In this document: one piece after another, positions 33,841 to 46,249 of the stretch
Position numbering within the stretch: position 1 is the first letter of the stretch
Layout of the letters: every line of letters starts with the position of its first letter
Assembly: GCA_907164885.2 (NCBI GenBank)
Contig: OU015496.1
Coordinates: 1,536,093 to 1,600,092 of the forward strand
Direction of reading: 5' to 3'
DNA from: Dolomedes plantarius
Taxonomy: Eukaryota; Arthropoda; Arachnida; Araneae; Dolomedidae
DNA length: 64,000 bases
Program-made: the position numbers and the translations under genes
Notes under the pieces: generated by a model
Databases searched by the model: none
Told to the model about the DNA's origin: nothing
What the model saw: the letters and a program-made list of their open reading frames with translations, nothing else

Positions 33841-36800
33841 TTAAGGCGACAATGGACCGTGAATAACCTTTTTTTTTATTTATTTATTAACCAATTGCTA
33901 TGAAATTTTGTATACTTATACAGTGTTGTTTAGAGATGGAAATTCTAAACTAAAAAAAAAATCAGAATGTAATTAATTAAGATATTAATTAAAATCAGTT
34001 TGTTAATTACTCTATTTAAAAATACTCCATGCGCATTAATTTTTGTCTCAGATATCGAATTTTCTCTCTTAAGCTAGCTTTATATATTTATAATAAAAGT
34101 TAGTAGCAATATTTGATTTACAGTCATATTTATGAAAACTACAAAAGAAATCGATAAAAATAGGCCATTTTATGCAAAATTTAATCAAAAAAATCAGAAT
34201 GTAATTAATTAAGATATTAATTAAAATCAGTTTGTTAATTACTCTATTTAAAAATACTCCATGCGCATTAATTTTTGTCTCAGATATCGAATTTTCTCTC
34301 TTAAGCTAGCTTTATATATTTATAATAAAAGTTAGTAGCAATATTTGATTTACAGTCATATTTATGAAAACTACAAAAGAAATCGATAAAAATAGGCCAT
34401 TTTATGCAAAATTTAATCAAAAAAATCAGAATGTAATTAATTAAGATATTAATTAAAATCAGTTTGTTAATTACTCTATTTAAAAATACTCCATGCGCAT
34501 TAATTTTTGTCTCAGATATCGAATTTTCTCTCTTAAGCTAGCTTTATATATTTATAATAAAAGTTAGTAGCAATATTTGATTTACAGTCATATTTATGAA
34601 AACTACAAAAGAAATCGATAAAAATAGGCCATTTTATGCAAAATTTAATCAAAAAAATCAGAATGTAATTAATTAAGATATTAATTAAAATCAGTTTGTT
34701 AATTACTCTATTTAAAAATACTCCATGCGCATTAATTTTTGTCTCAGATATCGAATTTTCTCTCTTAAGCTAGCTTTATATATTTATAATAAAAGTTAGT
34801 AGCAATATTTGATTTACAGTCATATTTATGAAAACTACAAAAGAAATCGATAAAAATAGGCCATTTTATGCAAAATTTAATCAAAAAAATCAGAATGTAA
34901 TTAATTAAGATATTAATTAAAATCAGTTTGTTAATTACTCTATTTAAAAATACTCCATGCGCATTAATTTTTGTCTCAGATATCGAATTTTCTCTCTTAA
35001 GCTAGCTTTATATATTTATAATAAAAGTTAGTAGCAATATTTGATTTACAGTCATATTTATGAAAACTACAAAAGAAATCGATAAAAATAGGCCATTTTA
35101 TGCAAAATTTAATCAAAAAAATCAGAATGTAATTAATTAAGATATTAATTAAAATCAGTTTGTTAATTACTCTATTTAAAAATACTCCATGCGCATTAAT
35201 TTTTGTCTCAGATATCGAATTTTCTCTCTTAAGCTAGCTTTATATATTTATAATAAAAGTTAGTAGCAATATTTGATTTACAGTCATATTTATGAAAACT
35301 ACAAAAGAAATCGATAAAAATAGGCCATTTTATGCAAAATTTAATCAAAAAAATCAGAATGTAATTAATTAAGATATTAATTAAAATCAGTTTGTTAATT
35401 ACTCTATTTAAAAATACTCCATGCGCATTAATTTTTGTCTCAGATATCGAATTTTCTCTCTTAAGCTAGCTTTATATATTTATAATAAAAGTTAGTAGCA
35501 ATATTTGATTTACAGTCATATTTATGAAAACTACAAAAGAAATCGATAAAAATAGGCCATTTTATGCAAAATTTAATCAAAAAAAATCAGAATGTAATTA
35601 ATTAAGATATTAATTAAAATCAGTTTGTTAATTACTCTATTTAAAAATACTCCATGCGCATTAATTTTTGTCTCAGATATCGAATTTTCTCTCTTAAGCT
35701 AGCTTTATATATTTATAATAAAAGTTAGTAGCAATATTTGATTTACAGTCATATTTATGAAAACTACAAAAGAAATCGATAAAAATAGGCCATTTTATGC
35801 AAAATTTAATCAAAAAAATCAGAATGTAATTAATTAAGATATTAATTAAAATCAGTTTGTTAATTACTCTATTTAAAAATACTCCATGCGCATTAATTTT
35901 TGTCTCAGATATCGAATTTTCTCTCTTAAGCTAGCTTTATATATTTATAATAAAAGTTAGTAGCAATATTTGATTTACAGTCATATTTATGAAAACTACA
36001 AAAGAAATCGATAAAAATAGGCCATTTTATGCAAAATTTAATCAAAAAAATCAGAATGTAATTAATTAAGATATTAATTAAAATCAGTTTGTTAATTACT
36101 CTATTTAAAAATACTCCATGCGCATTAATTTTTGTCTCAGATATCGAATTTTCTCTCTTAAGCTAGCTTTATATATTTATAATAAAAGTTAGTAGCAATA
36201 TTTGATTTACAGTCATATTTATGAAAACTACAAAAGAAATCGATAAAAATAGGCCATTTTATGCAAAATTTAATCAAAAAAATCAGAATGTAATTAATTA
36301 AGATATTAATTAAAATCAGTTTGTTAATTACTCTATTTAAAAATACTCCATGCGCATTAATTTTTGTCTCAGATATCGAATTTTCTCTCTTAAGCTAGCT
36401 TTATATATTTATAATAAAAGTTAGTAGCAATATTTGATTTACAGTCATATTTATGAAAACTACAAAAGAAATCGATAAAAATAGGCCATTTTATGCAAAA
36501 TTTAATCAAAAAAATCAGAATGTAATTAATTAAGATATTAATTAAAATCAGTTTGTTAATTACTCTATTTAAAAATACTCCATGCGCATTAATTTTTGTC
36601 TCAAATATGGAATTTTCTCTCTTAAGCTAGCTTTATATATTTATAATAAAAGTTAGTAGCAATATTTGATTTACAGTCATATTTATGAAAACTACAAAAG
36701 AAATCGATAAAAATAGGCCATTTTATGCAAAATTTAATCAAAAAAATCAGAATGTATTTAATTAGGATATTAATTAAAATCAGTTTGTTAATTACTCTAT

Positions 36801-38052
36801 TTAAAAATACTCCATGCGCATTAATTTTTGTCTCAGATATCGAATTTTCTCTCTTAAGCTAGCTTTATATATTTATAATAAAAGTTAGTAGCAATATTTG
36901 ATTTACAGTCATATTTATGAAAACTACAAAAGAAATCGATAAAAATAGGCCATTTTATGCAAAATTTAATCAAAAAAATCAGAATGTAATTAATTAAGAT
37001 ATTAATTAAAATCAGTTTGTTAATTACTCTATTTAAAAATACTCCATGCGCATTAATTTTTGTCTCAGATATCGAATTTTCTCTCTTAAGCTAGCTTTAT
37101 ATATTTATAATAAAAGTTAGTAGCAATATTTGATTTACAGTCATATTTATGAAAACTACAAAAGAAATCGATAAAAATAGGCCATTTTATGCAAAATTTA
37201 ATCAAAAAAATCAGAATGTAATTAATTAAGATATTAATTAAAATCAGTTTGTTAATTACTCTATTTAAAAATACTCCATGCGCATTAATTTTTGTCTCAA
37301 ATATCGAATTTTCTCTCTTAAGCTAGCTTTATATATTTATAATAAAAGTTAGTAGCAATATTTGATTTACAGTCATATTTATGAAAACTACAAAAGAAAT
37401 CGATAAAAATAGGCCATTTTATGCAAAATTTAATCAAAAAAATCAGAATGTATTTAATTAGGATATTAATTAAAATCAGTTTGTTAATTACTCTATTTAA
37501 AAATACTCCATGCGCATTAATTTTTGTCTCAGATATCGAATTTTCTCTCTTAAGCTAGCTTTATATATTTATAATAAAAGTTAGTAGCAATATTTGATTT
37601 ACAGTCATATTTATGAAAACTACAAAAGAAATCGATAAAAATAGGCCATTTTATGCAAAATTTAATCAAAAAAAACTTTTTTACTGTAAAAATTTTAAGT
37701 TGTTTTAAAATAGTAGAATGAATTGATTACTAAGTTTTATTTTAACATATATAAATAATCGTTTATGGAATTTTATGAAAATTCAAGAAATATTATGACG
37801 CATGGGACAATTTGAACTTACCGAAACGACATGAAAACATGTTTTGAGAAAATGGCATTTAAAGTTTTAATTTGACTTACATTTCCATTGTTTACGTTTG
37901 AAAAAAAAATACTTATAACTCGGTTAATAATGATCGGATTAATATACTTTTTTTTTAATAAAGCTGAAGAGTTGCAGAATCATTTTCTGAAAGAAACAAA
38001 AATCGTTTTGGGGACATAATTATGTCAATCTGAAGGTCCATTGTCGCCTTAA
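33841..38052. mobile_element. TTAA-flanked element expanded by a satellite array
   Basis: The ends are TTAA-GGCGACAATGGACC and its reverse complement GGTCCATTGTCGCC-TTAA, with TTAA at both sides as for piggyBac-type insertion. The core (33845-38048) is 4204 bp. A relative at 61317-62048 has the same ends, the same left 116 bp and right 375 bp with substitutions, and a core of 724 bp with one internal unit. Removing fifteen units (3481 bp) from this copy leaves 723 bp. There is no transposase, so it is non-autonomous. It sits at a TTAA inside the Tc1-like transposase. Confidence 0.95.
33961..37673 (+). repeat. satellite array, 16 x 232 bp
   Basis: Units start (ATCAGAATGTAATTAATT) at 33961, 34193, 34425, 34657, 34889, 35121, 35353, 35586, 35818, 36050, 36282, 36514, 36746, 36978, 37210 and 37442. 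All are 232 bp except the seventh, which has one extra A. The units are almost identical. Differences I see are a CAAATAT change in units 12 and 15, a GTATTTAATTAGG change in units 13 and 16, and ATGG for ATCG in unit 12. No coding capacity. Contains a TTAATTAAGATATTAATTAA near-palindrome at the unit start. Confidence 0.97.
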
Positions 38053-39034
38053 ACGCCAGGACGGCAGCGGTCGAGTTAAGACCACAATATAACGGTAGGA
38101 AAGAGATCAGCTGTCTTGATAATGACAGCTGTCTGTGTCAGATCAGCTGCCACAGCACCAGATTCGTTATCAACCCTGCGACGCGGGATCCGCACACGAG
38201 TGTCCAACATGATCATTGGCGAACTTCTGGGACAACGGAATCGCCGACCGTTACGCCATTTATCCCTCGTGCTGGTCCAACGTCAAGTCCGATTACAGTG
38301 GTGCTTACCTCGATCAGCTGACTGGGGTCTGTAGTGACGAGTCCCGTTTCCATCTGGAGCGTGCCGATAACTGAAGACGTGTCTGGAGGCGTCCAGGGCA
38401 ATTTGGGGGTCCTGCCCAAGTATCGCACGCCACACAGGCCCGCAACAGGGCGTTATGGTGTGGGGTGCCATTTCCCTTGATAACCGGACCCCTTTGATAG
38501 TCATTAGTGACGCACTTGCAGCACAGCGGCACGTAGACGACATTCTACGAGCTGTTTTGTTGTCCTCTTTATCCAACCGGGACTTATTTTTCAACAAGAT
38601 AATGCCCGTCCAGCTTGAAGAAAAATCATTGCAACAAGTAACGTATGCGTTGATTAATCGTCAAGATGGCCGAAAACTTCCTTGCCACCTAGTTCACCTG
38701 AACTCTTCCCCATGGACTACATTTGGAACGTGATGGGATGGTGATCGCAACTATCCATAAATGTTACCGACTCAGACAATCTGGCGAGAAATCCGACATG
38801 ACACCGTGCTTTATCAGTCTGTGCTACGCCGAGCGAAAGCTTGCATCCTGAACAGAAGTGGTCCAACGCCGTATTGACTTGCCTCAATTTCTAACGATCA
38901 AATCCTTGAATAAATCATTAAATTGTTCTGAAATGTTAATCTTTTTTCCTGTGCATATTCTTCACATTCACCAATTTTTCTCGTTATCGGACAACTCCTT
39001 GGTGCGTCGATTTTTTTTTCTGCTATAGAGTGTA

Positions 39035-39810
39035 CTAGCTGAAAACCCGCACTTCGCTATGGAGTACATTCAAAGTAAATACAACGGTCAATGTATGCAA
39101 TTAATGCCAATATATATATATACATATATATAATAAATACGACGATCAATGTATATAATTGATGTAATATATATATATATATATATATAAATCGTAAGGG
39201 ATATTTTTATAGACAAAATAATGTAGAAGAAAATATTCAGATTAAATCTAATTTAAAGAATACTAAAGAATAAAGCACAATTAATATAGTACAGTTTGTA
39301 GAACATTTCTTTTACTGTATTTTAATATTTTTTTGCATAATGTCCAATCGTCTGCCGCATTATCAAGAAAAAAAAATTTTGTGTATTTAATTTTTATGCA
39401 CGTGACAATAAATTTATTTAAAGTACCAGAAAAATAAGTCACGTGATCAGAATTTAATAAATTAAATTCTAAAAATTAATATTTAAAAATTCACCAAAAA
39501 TCAGGAAATGGAGGTTAAGATTCGAAAAAGATTTTATTTTAAAGGAATTTTTATGATCTTTCTCGTGATATAAATTTTATAACCCTCAAATTATTATTTT
39601 AAATGCAAACTTTAAAAAAGTTACAAAAACTGCTTAAAAATTTTATTTAAAAAAATCTAAGAATTTTTGAAAAATCTTTCTTAGTGCACCCCTACACTAT
39701 AAGGAGAATCGCCATGCAAAATTTCAGCCCTTTAGTTCCAGCGGTTTGGTCTCTGCGTTGTATGTCAGTCAGTCAGTCAGTCAGTTACGGAACTGTTTTA
39801 TATACATAGA
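39035..39810 (-). mobile_element. non-autonomous Helitron, family 1, copy e
   Basis: A|CTAGCTGAAAACCCGCAC at the left, TATACATAGA at the right, joined directly to copy f. Longer than most copies because it holds an extra internal segment (about 39225-39330, AGAAAATATTCAGATT onward) also seen in the copy at 46827. Confidence 0.85.
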
Positions 39811-40495
39811 CTAGCTGAAAACCCGCGCTTCGCTACGGAGTACATTCAAATTAAATACAACGGTCAATGTATGCAATTAATTAAAAAAAAATATATATAT
39901 ATATATTTATAATAAATACGACGATCAATGTATACAATTGATGTAAAAAAAACATATTTATAAAAAAATCGTGAGGGATATTTTTATAAACAAAATAAAG
40001 TCCAATCGTCTGCCGCATTATCAAGAAAAAAATATTTTTTGTCTATTTAGTTGTTACGCACGTGACGATAAATTTATTGAAATTATCAGAAAAAGAAATC
40101 ACGTGATCAGCATTTAATAAATTTAATTCTAAAAATTAATCTTTAAAAATTCACCAAAAATCAGGAAATGGAGGTAAAAATTTAAAAAAAAATTCATTTT
40201 GAAGGAATTTTTATGATCTTTCTCGTGATATAAATTTTATAACCCTCAATGTATCATTTTAAATGCAAACGTAAAAGAAGTTTTAAAAACAGCTTAAAAA
40301 TTTAATTTTTAAAAATCTAAGAAGAATTTTTGAAAAATCTTTCTTAGTGCACCCCTACACTATTAGAAGAATCGCCATGCAAAATGTCAGCCCTTTAGGT
40401 CCAGCGTTTTGGTCTGTGCGTTGTATGTCAGTCAGTCAGTGAATGAATGAATGAATGAATGAGTCAGTTACGGAACTGTTTTATATATATATAGA
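39811..40495 (-). mobile_element. non-autonomous Helitron, family 1, copy f
   Basis: Starts CTAGCTGAAAACCCGCGC immediately after the GA of copy e and ends TATATAGA before T (a second possible end is at 40503). The GTCAGTCAGTCAG run is followed by five copies of GAAT/TGAA before GAGTCAGTTACGG. Confidence 0.85.
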
Positions 40496-40509
40496 TATAT
40501 AGATTATGA

Positions 40510-41605
40510 AAACATAACTGAAAAATCTCATAGAGCTATCATGATTATATTGTGAGTTTATCACAATAATTGCTTACATTTTCGATAAAAAATAAGTTCT
40601 TCAGAAAAAAAAAGTTTTCACTTATAGCTGCATCATGAAGTTTTAAAACTGCTGTAACTAATGACACCTAAAGTAGAATTTATTTTTTAATTTGAGGGCT
40701 ACAGCTCTTCCTTAAATCACTCTCATTTCCTTTCTGATGATCGTATAGAAAAGAAACAGATTTGGGAACAGATATACTTTAAGGAACGGGAATAAAACAA
40801 TTTTTAGAATTTTCATCAATATGGATGTTACAAACGTAGTCTGGTACCTTAAAAGAAAAAAAAATGAGTTAGCGGAAAATTCAGTTTCTGAAACGTTTAA
40901 ATTTACATTGAAAAGGGCTTTCGAGTGCAAAGAAAAAATTATGTAGACATTTCTCAGTATCATTAATAATGTAAATGCGTCGTTCAATAAGCAATGATGT
41001 ATATTATGCCAGTAATTTAATTACATGCATCTGTGCATCACATGTACAAAAAATGCATACCCTCGCCTAGTCGTGCACTGAAGCAATTTTTCTTTTGTTT
41101 TAAGAATGAATTTCCTCTATAGGTTGCTAATTGATGAGCTCTCTCTGACTTGAAACAGTAAAATCTGAGAGCAGCTGCTGTTTTAGAGCAATGAGGCGCA
41201 ATAATTTAATTTTAATGTTCCGTTTGAGTAGTTCATTTTATTCATTTCCTCAAATCTTTCAAGTCGAAATTTTTTTTCTACTTCCTCATTACTCTGTCGA
41301 TACCAAAATAATGTAGAGTGTAATATTGAAGTTGTATAGAAATTTTAAGGACAAAAAAGCGGCGATTTAGACTTGAAAGGAGTTCCGGGAATTTAAATTT
41401 TTTTTAATAAATAGTATGCATTTCACGGTTTTATCACACAGGAAATCACTTCAAAGGGAGACGAACGACTCGGTTTATATTTCAGCATTAAGTTTTAAGT
41501 AGAGAGGTTTAATTACAAAAATTAATTTTGAGAAATAAACAATGTTTTTCTCTGATGCAGAGGTACGTGTCCTGACACATTCGCACTTTAAACGGCGTTA
41601 ATTTA
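40510..41605. other. A+T-rich stretch, no gene seen
   Basis: No recognisable domain on either strand and no clear repeat; a 91-codon hydrophobic minus-strand frame (40987-40712) is probably chance. Confidence 0.35.
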
Positions 41606-41609
41606 TTGA

Positions 41610-42366
41610 CTATTTTTTATCTGGGAGCATCATGCAGGTGAGTGAACAATGATTCCTAAATTTTGACCAGCACTTCCAAGGGCAACATCTGGAGGGTTCA
41701 GTGGCGCCGGAAAGGGGGGGCAAGAGAGGGCACTTGCCCCCCCCTAGAAAATTGAATTTTTTGTTTCTACCTAGCTAGCGTTCGTAAAATATTAGAATTT
41801 TCGTTTAAAATCATAAAGCCTAACAAAACTGAATACTAAATTGCAACCTCACACTCGTTAACGCAAGCGCGATAAACTTCATTCCATATACGCAGGAGAG
41901 ATTAATCGCCAATTTCAGGTACGCAAGCGCGTTTAAACGCCAATTCCAGACGTTTGCTTTTGCGATTCAAAAGCAACCCTACACGATGTTTTTGCATCGC
42001 GAAAGGGAATCTTGAATCCGATGCATTTGAAACGCGTACACGTTCACGTGTGATAGGGCATAATATAACATAAAATAACATAAAAGTTTATTTTTTATAA
42101 CCGTATATATGTATTTTTAATAATAAAGGTGTAAAAGTTCTAACATATTTTACTTTGCCCCCCTCTATATTTGACTCTTCCGGCGCCACTGGGAGGGTTC
42201 ATACTTTCTCTCATACTCTGACCTCGTGGAAGGACTTACTAGTCTACAGATACAACGTGCTCATAACCGGCCTGTACACGAAGGTATTTAATGTCGTTCC
42301 CCGGGTTTCGAACTGACCTCACTCCACCCGAGGCCAAAAGCAGTATCACTGGGCTACCTCGAACGA
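41610..42366 (-). repeat. tRNA-derived SINE, copy 3, split by a hAT
   Basis: The tail portion 41610-41698 and head portion 42192-42366 belong to one minus-strand SINE. The head has GAGGTAGCCCAGTGATACTG as the A-box region and a diverged B box, GTTCGAAACCCGG. The two parts are separated by the hAT element at 41699-42191. Confidence 0.75.
41699..42191. mobile_element. hAT-type MITE (493 bp) with 8-bp duplication
   Basis: Terminal inverted repeats CAGTGGCGCCGGAA...TTCCGGCGCCACTG flanked by GGAGGGTT (41691-41698 and 42192-42199). The related SINE copy at 60340 has this target once, as GGAGGGCT. No coding capacity. Confidence 0.95.
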
Positions 42367-42369
42367 AAT

Positions 42370-43320
42370 ATGTATTAATAAAGGGTGTTGTATCGCTTAT
42401 TGTTGATTTATTATACGATGTATTTCGGGTATTGATGTACTTTGAACATAAATGTGTCAGGAGACGATTTGTAGATGCTTCATAATGCTGTAATGGAGTT
42501 TTGAACTGGAGTTTTAATTTGGAGTTTGCTTTGGTGATCAGCCTTCGGTCTTTCCATCCTGCCCCGAAAACCTACACCCGATTCCATTTTAATTCTGCCT
42601 GTAGCACAAAAACATTTGATGCGTGGTAGTGGGTGGTAGGTAACTCACTATCCAGATCGTCGAAAAGACGAAATGTAACGCTGAGTCAGAGCTTCGGACC
42701 GTCAAATTCTGTTGATCAACCATCATACCTTAAACACCTTCCTTGAGCATCGTGCATTACTAACAGGCAATTTTCGTGCTCAATGGAAAGGACCACGTCC
42801 AATACATTGCAGCAGGTTCGAAGGTGTAGTGTTCCCGAATGGCCTTCGTAGCTCTCAGCGTTTAATGTGATACGTAGGACCATTTTCAATTGATCCTCGT
42901 ACTGTATTCTGAGCTCTTCGCAGGATTCGAAATAACGACGTTTTTTGAAAGATGTAATCAATGACATGTAGAAAAAAAACATGGCATTAAAATTTAAATG
43001 CTAGCGTCTTCTCAAGAATAGTCTCAACGTTGTTTCGCACCCATAATGTTCTCGGATGCCATGATTCACCTTTATAACGAACACATCAACATAAATTAAC
43101 TGTTCGCTAAAAGTAACAAAATTCCGAAAGGTGAATCACTACGAATTTTCGAACCTATGTTGCAAAATTTCAACCGTTTTTTTAATATTTGTGGTTCAAA
43201 AATTAAACAGCTTGTGCCAAACAAGAGTTAAAATAGAGTTAAATCGCTCAACACGCCTGGACTTCGAATCACCGATTTCATTTTACTTCTGCCTCCCTTA
43301 TTCAGAAATGTCGCTCGCCT
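42370..43320. other. unclassified stretch, no gene called
   Basis: The part 42540-43110 is less A+T-rich than its surroundings. It contains an 88-codon minus-strand frame (42982-42716) with no motif I recognise, so I leave it uncalled. It might be part of an old element. Confidence 0.3.
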
Positions 43321-43630
43321 GCCGATCTTGATTTCTGGGAAGCTTATCACATTTTTAAAAATTCGGGTTCTTTGGTTAATGATTTGTCAAGCACCCCCGT
43401 TTTTCCTCAATTGTGGAAAAGGTTTATTTAGCCGTGTTGGCCTGTTTCTTCAATTTTTTCAATTTTTCAATTTTTTCCCCTCTTTTTGCCACGAGATGGC
43501 ACTGCTTGCCCTATTTCAGTCTCTCCGCTGCTTCGTGCCTTTGGGTGCTCGACATGTGCGGGTATTGACAAGTGCATGTGCACGTGTCTGGTCGCTTAGT
43601 CTTCTGATTTTTCGAGCTGCTACTAAGTTC

Positions 43631-43680
43631 GTTGCACTGATGAAGAAGCTCCTTTGTAGCTTCGAAACGATCGTATGCAA
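43631..43680 (+). ncRNA. hammerhead-ribozyme-like motif
   Basis: CTGATGA at 43637-43643 is followed by a 6-bp hairpin, GAAGCT (43645-43650) with AGCTTC (43658-43663), then GAAA (43664-43667). A minimal stem III, AC...GT (43667-43668 with 43673-43674), precedes A at 43675, the expected cleavage position. Stem I would be TTGCA (43632-43636) with TGCAA (43676-43680). This is the order of a type I hammerhead. One deviation is an extra A (43644) between the conserved core and stem II. Short-stem hammerheads are known in Penelope-like retroelements and some satellites. The surrounding 43490-43760 has no protein evidence. Activity is unproven. Confidence 0.5.
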
Positions 43681-43764
43681 AATAATTGCATTTTACTGCT
43701 ATTTGTGCTTTATTTACGTTGGTTTTCCTGTTTATTCAGCTTGTGCTACTTGGTGGAAATAAAT

Positions 43765-44090
43765 ACCAGACTAATTAGTTAATAATGAGAAAGGAAAATA
43801 GACATAAGTGCTGAGTACTGCTCAGTGAGCAGCCTTACACCTATCTTATCAGTTGTGACTCTACAAATCTCTTTCCATAAGTGATCGTTGCTAGGATTGT
43901 GTTTCATGCAACTTTGAGTCCTACGACCTTAGTTCACTGCTCATCCTGTTTCAAAAGCAGCCAAGGATGCTTCACATTTTCCTTTGACAAAGTTGTCTAT
44001 ATACTTACCCTTATTTTAAATTATATTTTTTATATAACGAGCCTCCACTTGCACCTTTTTGTTGTCCTTGACTTTGTAGACCATATATAT
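43765..44090. other. no gene seen
   Basis: Unremarkable sequence between the hammerhead-like region and the next Helitron. Confidence 0.3.
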
Positions 44091-44169
44091 TATACTTGCT
44101 GAATACCCGTACTTTGCTACGGAGTACATTCAAATTAAATACAACGGTAAATGTATGCAATTATTGCCA

Positions 44170-44999
<830 letters not shown>

Positions 45000-45059
45000 A
45001 AATATTACTGAAAAAAAAAAAAATATATATATATATATATATATTTCAGTAATAAAAAA

Positions 45060-46248
45060 TTCATTTACTAGCTAATTTGTTGTTATTTTAATACTTGCCA
45101 GTACACAACATGTTTTGTTTCTTTTTTATGATCTGCGACAATGTATAATTCTCATAGATTCCTTGCTCTAGACATTCCCACTCGCGCTCTTCTGATTTGT
45201 TTTTTCATCACAATGCTCATTTCTCAACAATCTTTGACATTTTGTCCTTACTTCTGCAGGATTAAAAGTTGCTCTCTACTTTTTGGGCATTTTAAAGCCT
45301 TAATTTTTCAGCTAGTCAATAACGTTTTAATGGATTTATTATTATAGAAAAATAATCAATAATGTTTGAATGGATTGAGAACACATTCAATATTAAAACA
45401 AAGCAAATCTGATAATTATTATAGAAAAAGTATATACACGTATTTCATGCTCAGAATTCTTTCTCAAAACTAAATCGTCTGCTACGTTCCAATGCCCCTT
45501 TCAGACTTTCTTAATTAGAATATACACGTATTTCATGATTGTAATTCTTTCTCCAAACTAAATCGTCTGCTATCTTTCAATGTCACTTCAATTACATAAA
45601 CCTATTCTTCCAGCAATTAAAAGACTGGCTTTTAAATTTTACAATAGTTTCTCTCGTACAACTAATCCTATTCTTCACAGCATTCCTCCCTACGATCCAG
45701 CGTCGCTAAAAATGTCCTACTAAACGCACGTGTTTCTAGCTAAGTGAACGTGTCTTTCAGTATATTTCAGTTTGAACAGGTAGCTTGGGATAGTTTTAAT
45801 GCATGAAATGGATTGAGAACACATTCATTGAAAATGAATGACTTTCCATCTTTATATTTTCATTCTTAAAAAGAAATATTCCGGCGTTGCCACGTATATC
45901 AAAATAATATATAAAATTCATTCTTTCATGCGCCAATATATGAATAAATCACGTTTTTAATTCATGTCTATTTATTTTTACGCGAATGTTATAATTTAAT
46001 TGGCAACAATGAAATGTTACAATGGATTTGAACAAAAATATCCGTAGATACCGCGTAAACTTGTTCTAACATAATTCGGGAATGGAATGTCTTAGCGGTA
46101 TGAAAACAGATACATTCATCTTGATTGTCCAAGCACATTAAACCGTGTAAATTTCATGAAGGTAGGGCTCACGGTTCTTGAGTTTTTGTGACTCATACAC
46201 ACATACTAACACTACCCATTTACCGTTTCTGCTTTATAAGATATATAT
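45060..46248. other. A+T-rich stretch with a two-unit duplication
   Basis: No gene. Two diverged units at about 45431-45500 and 45521-45590 (ATACACGTATTTCATG, then ACTAAATCGTCTGCTA-type) form a tandem with period about 92 bp. ATGGATTGAGAACACATTCA occurs at 45370 and again at 45808. Confidence 0.6.
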
Positions 46249-46249
46249 A

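Larger units (their letters stand above)
33668..38878 (+). pseudogene. Tc1-like transposase pseudogene, interrupted
   Basis: The first part reads HISEFERGRVIGLKEAGW, ASRRISRDQGQSDAAIRRCW and QECGSNVRF, a helix-turn-helix region. The TTAA element at 33841 cuts the codons for Phe-Lys. With one TTAA removed, the reading continues as KRQDGSGR, exactly as expected. After the insert come TAPDSLSTLRRGIRTRVS, QVRLQWCLPRSADWG, RHTGPQQGVMVWGAISLDN and TPLIVISDALAAQRHVDDIL. The second catalytic block is degraded, and a later frame gives PPSSPELFPMDYIWNVMGW, the third-acidic-residue region with Glu for the first Asp of SPDL. Several stops and frameshifts occur. Confidence 0.85.
33426..39032 (+). mobile_element. 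Tc1-like element split by a TTAA element
   Basis: The ends read CACTCCCAACAAAAAAATC at the left and CACTCTATAGCAGAAAAAAA (reverse complement) at the right. They share the inner GCACCAAGGA block and are flanked by TA (33424-33425, 39033-39034). Removing the 4.2-kb TTAA element leaves about 1.4 kb, a normal Tc1 length. The right TA is followed without a gap by a family 1 Helitron. Confidence 0.9.

Noticed and set aside
33961..37673. CRISPR-like or regulatory repeat array
   Set aside because: The units are contiguous 232-bp copies without spacers; it is a satellite array in an animal-type genome.
42716..42982. 88-codon minus-strand frame in a less A+T-rich block
   Set aside because: No motif, no homologous copy in the window and no start or splice evidence; not enough to call a gene.
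43328..43762. 144-codon frame covering the hammerhead-like motif
   Set aside because: Composition is hydrophobic and Phe-rich from T runs, with no domain; the structured RNA motif inside argues for non-coding sequence.
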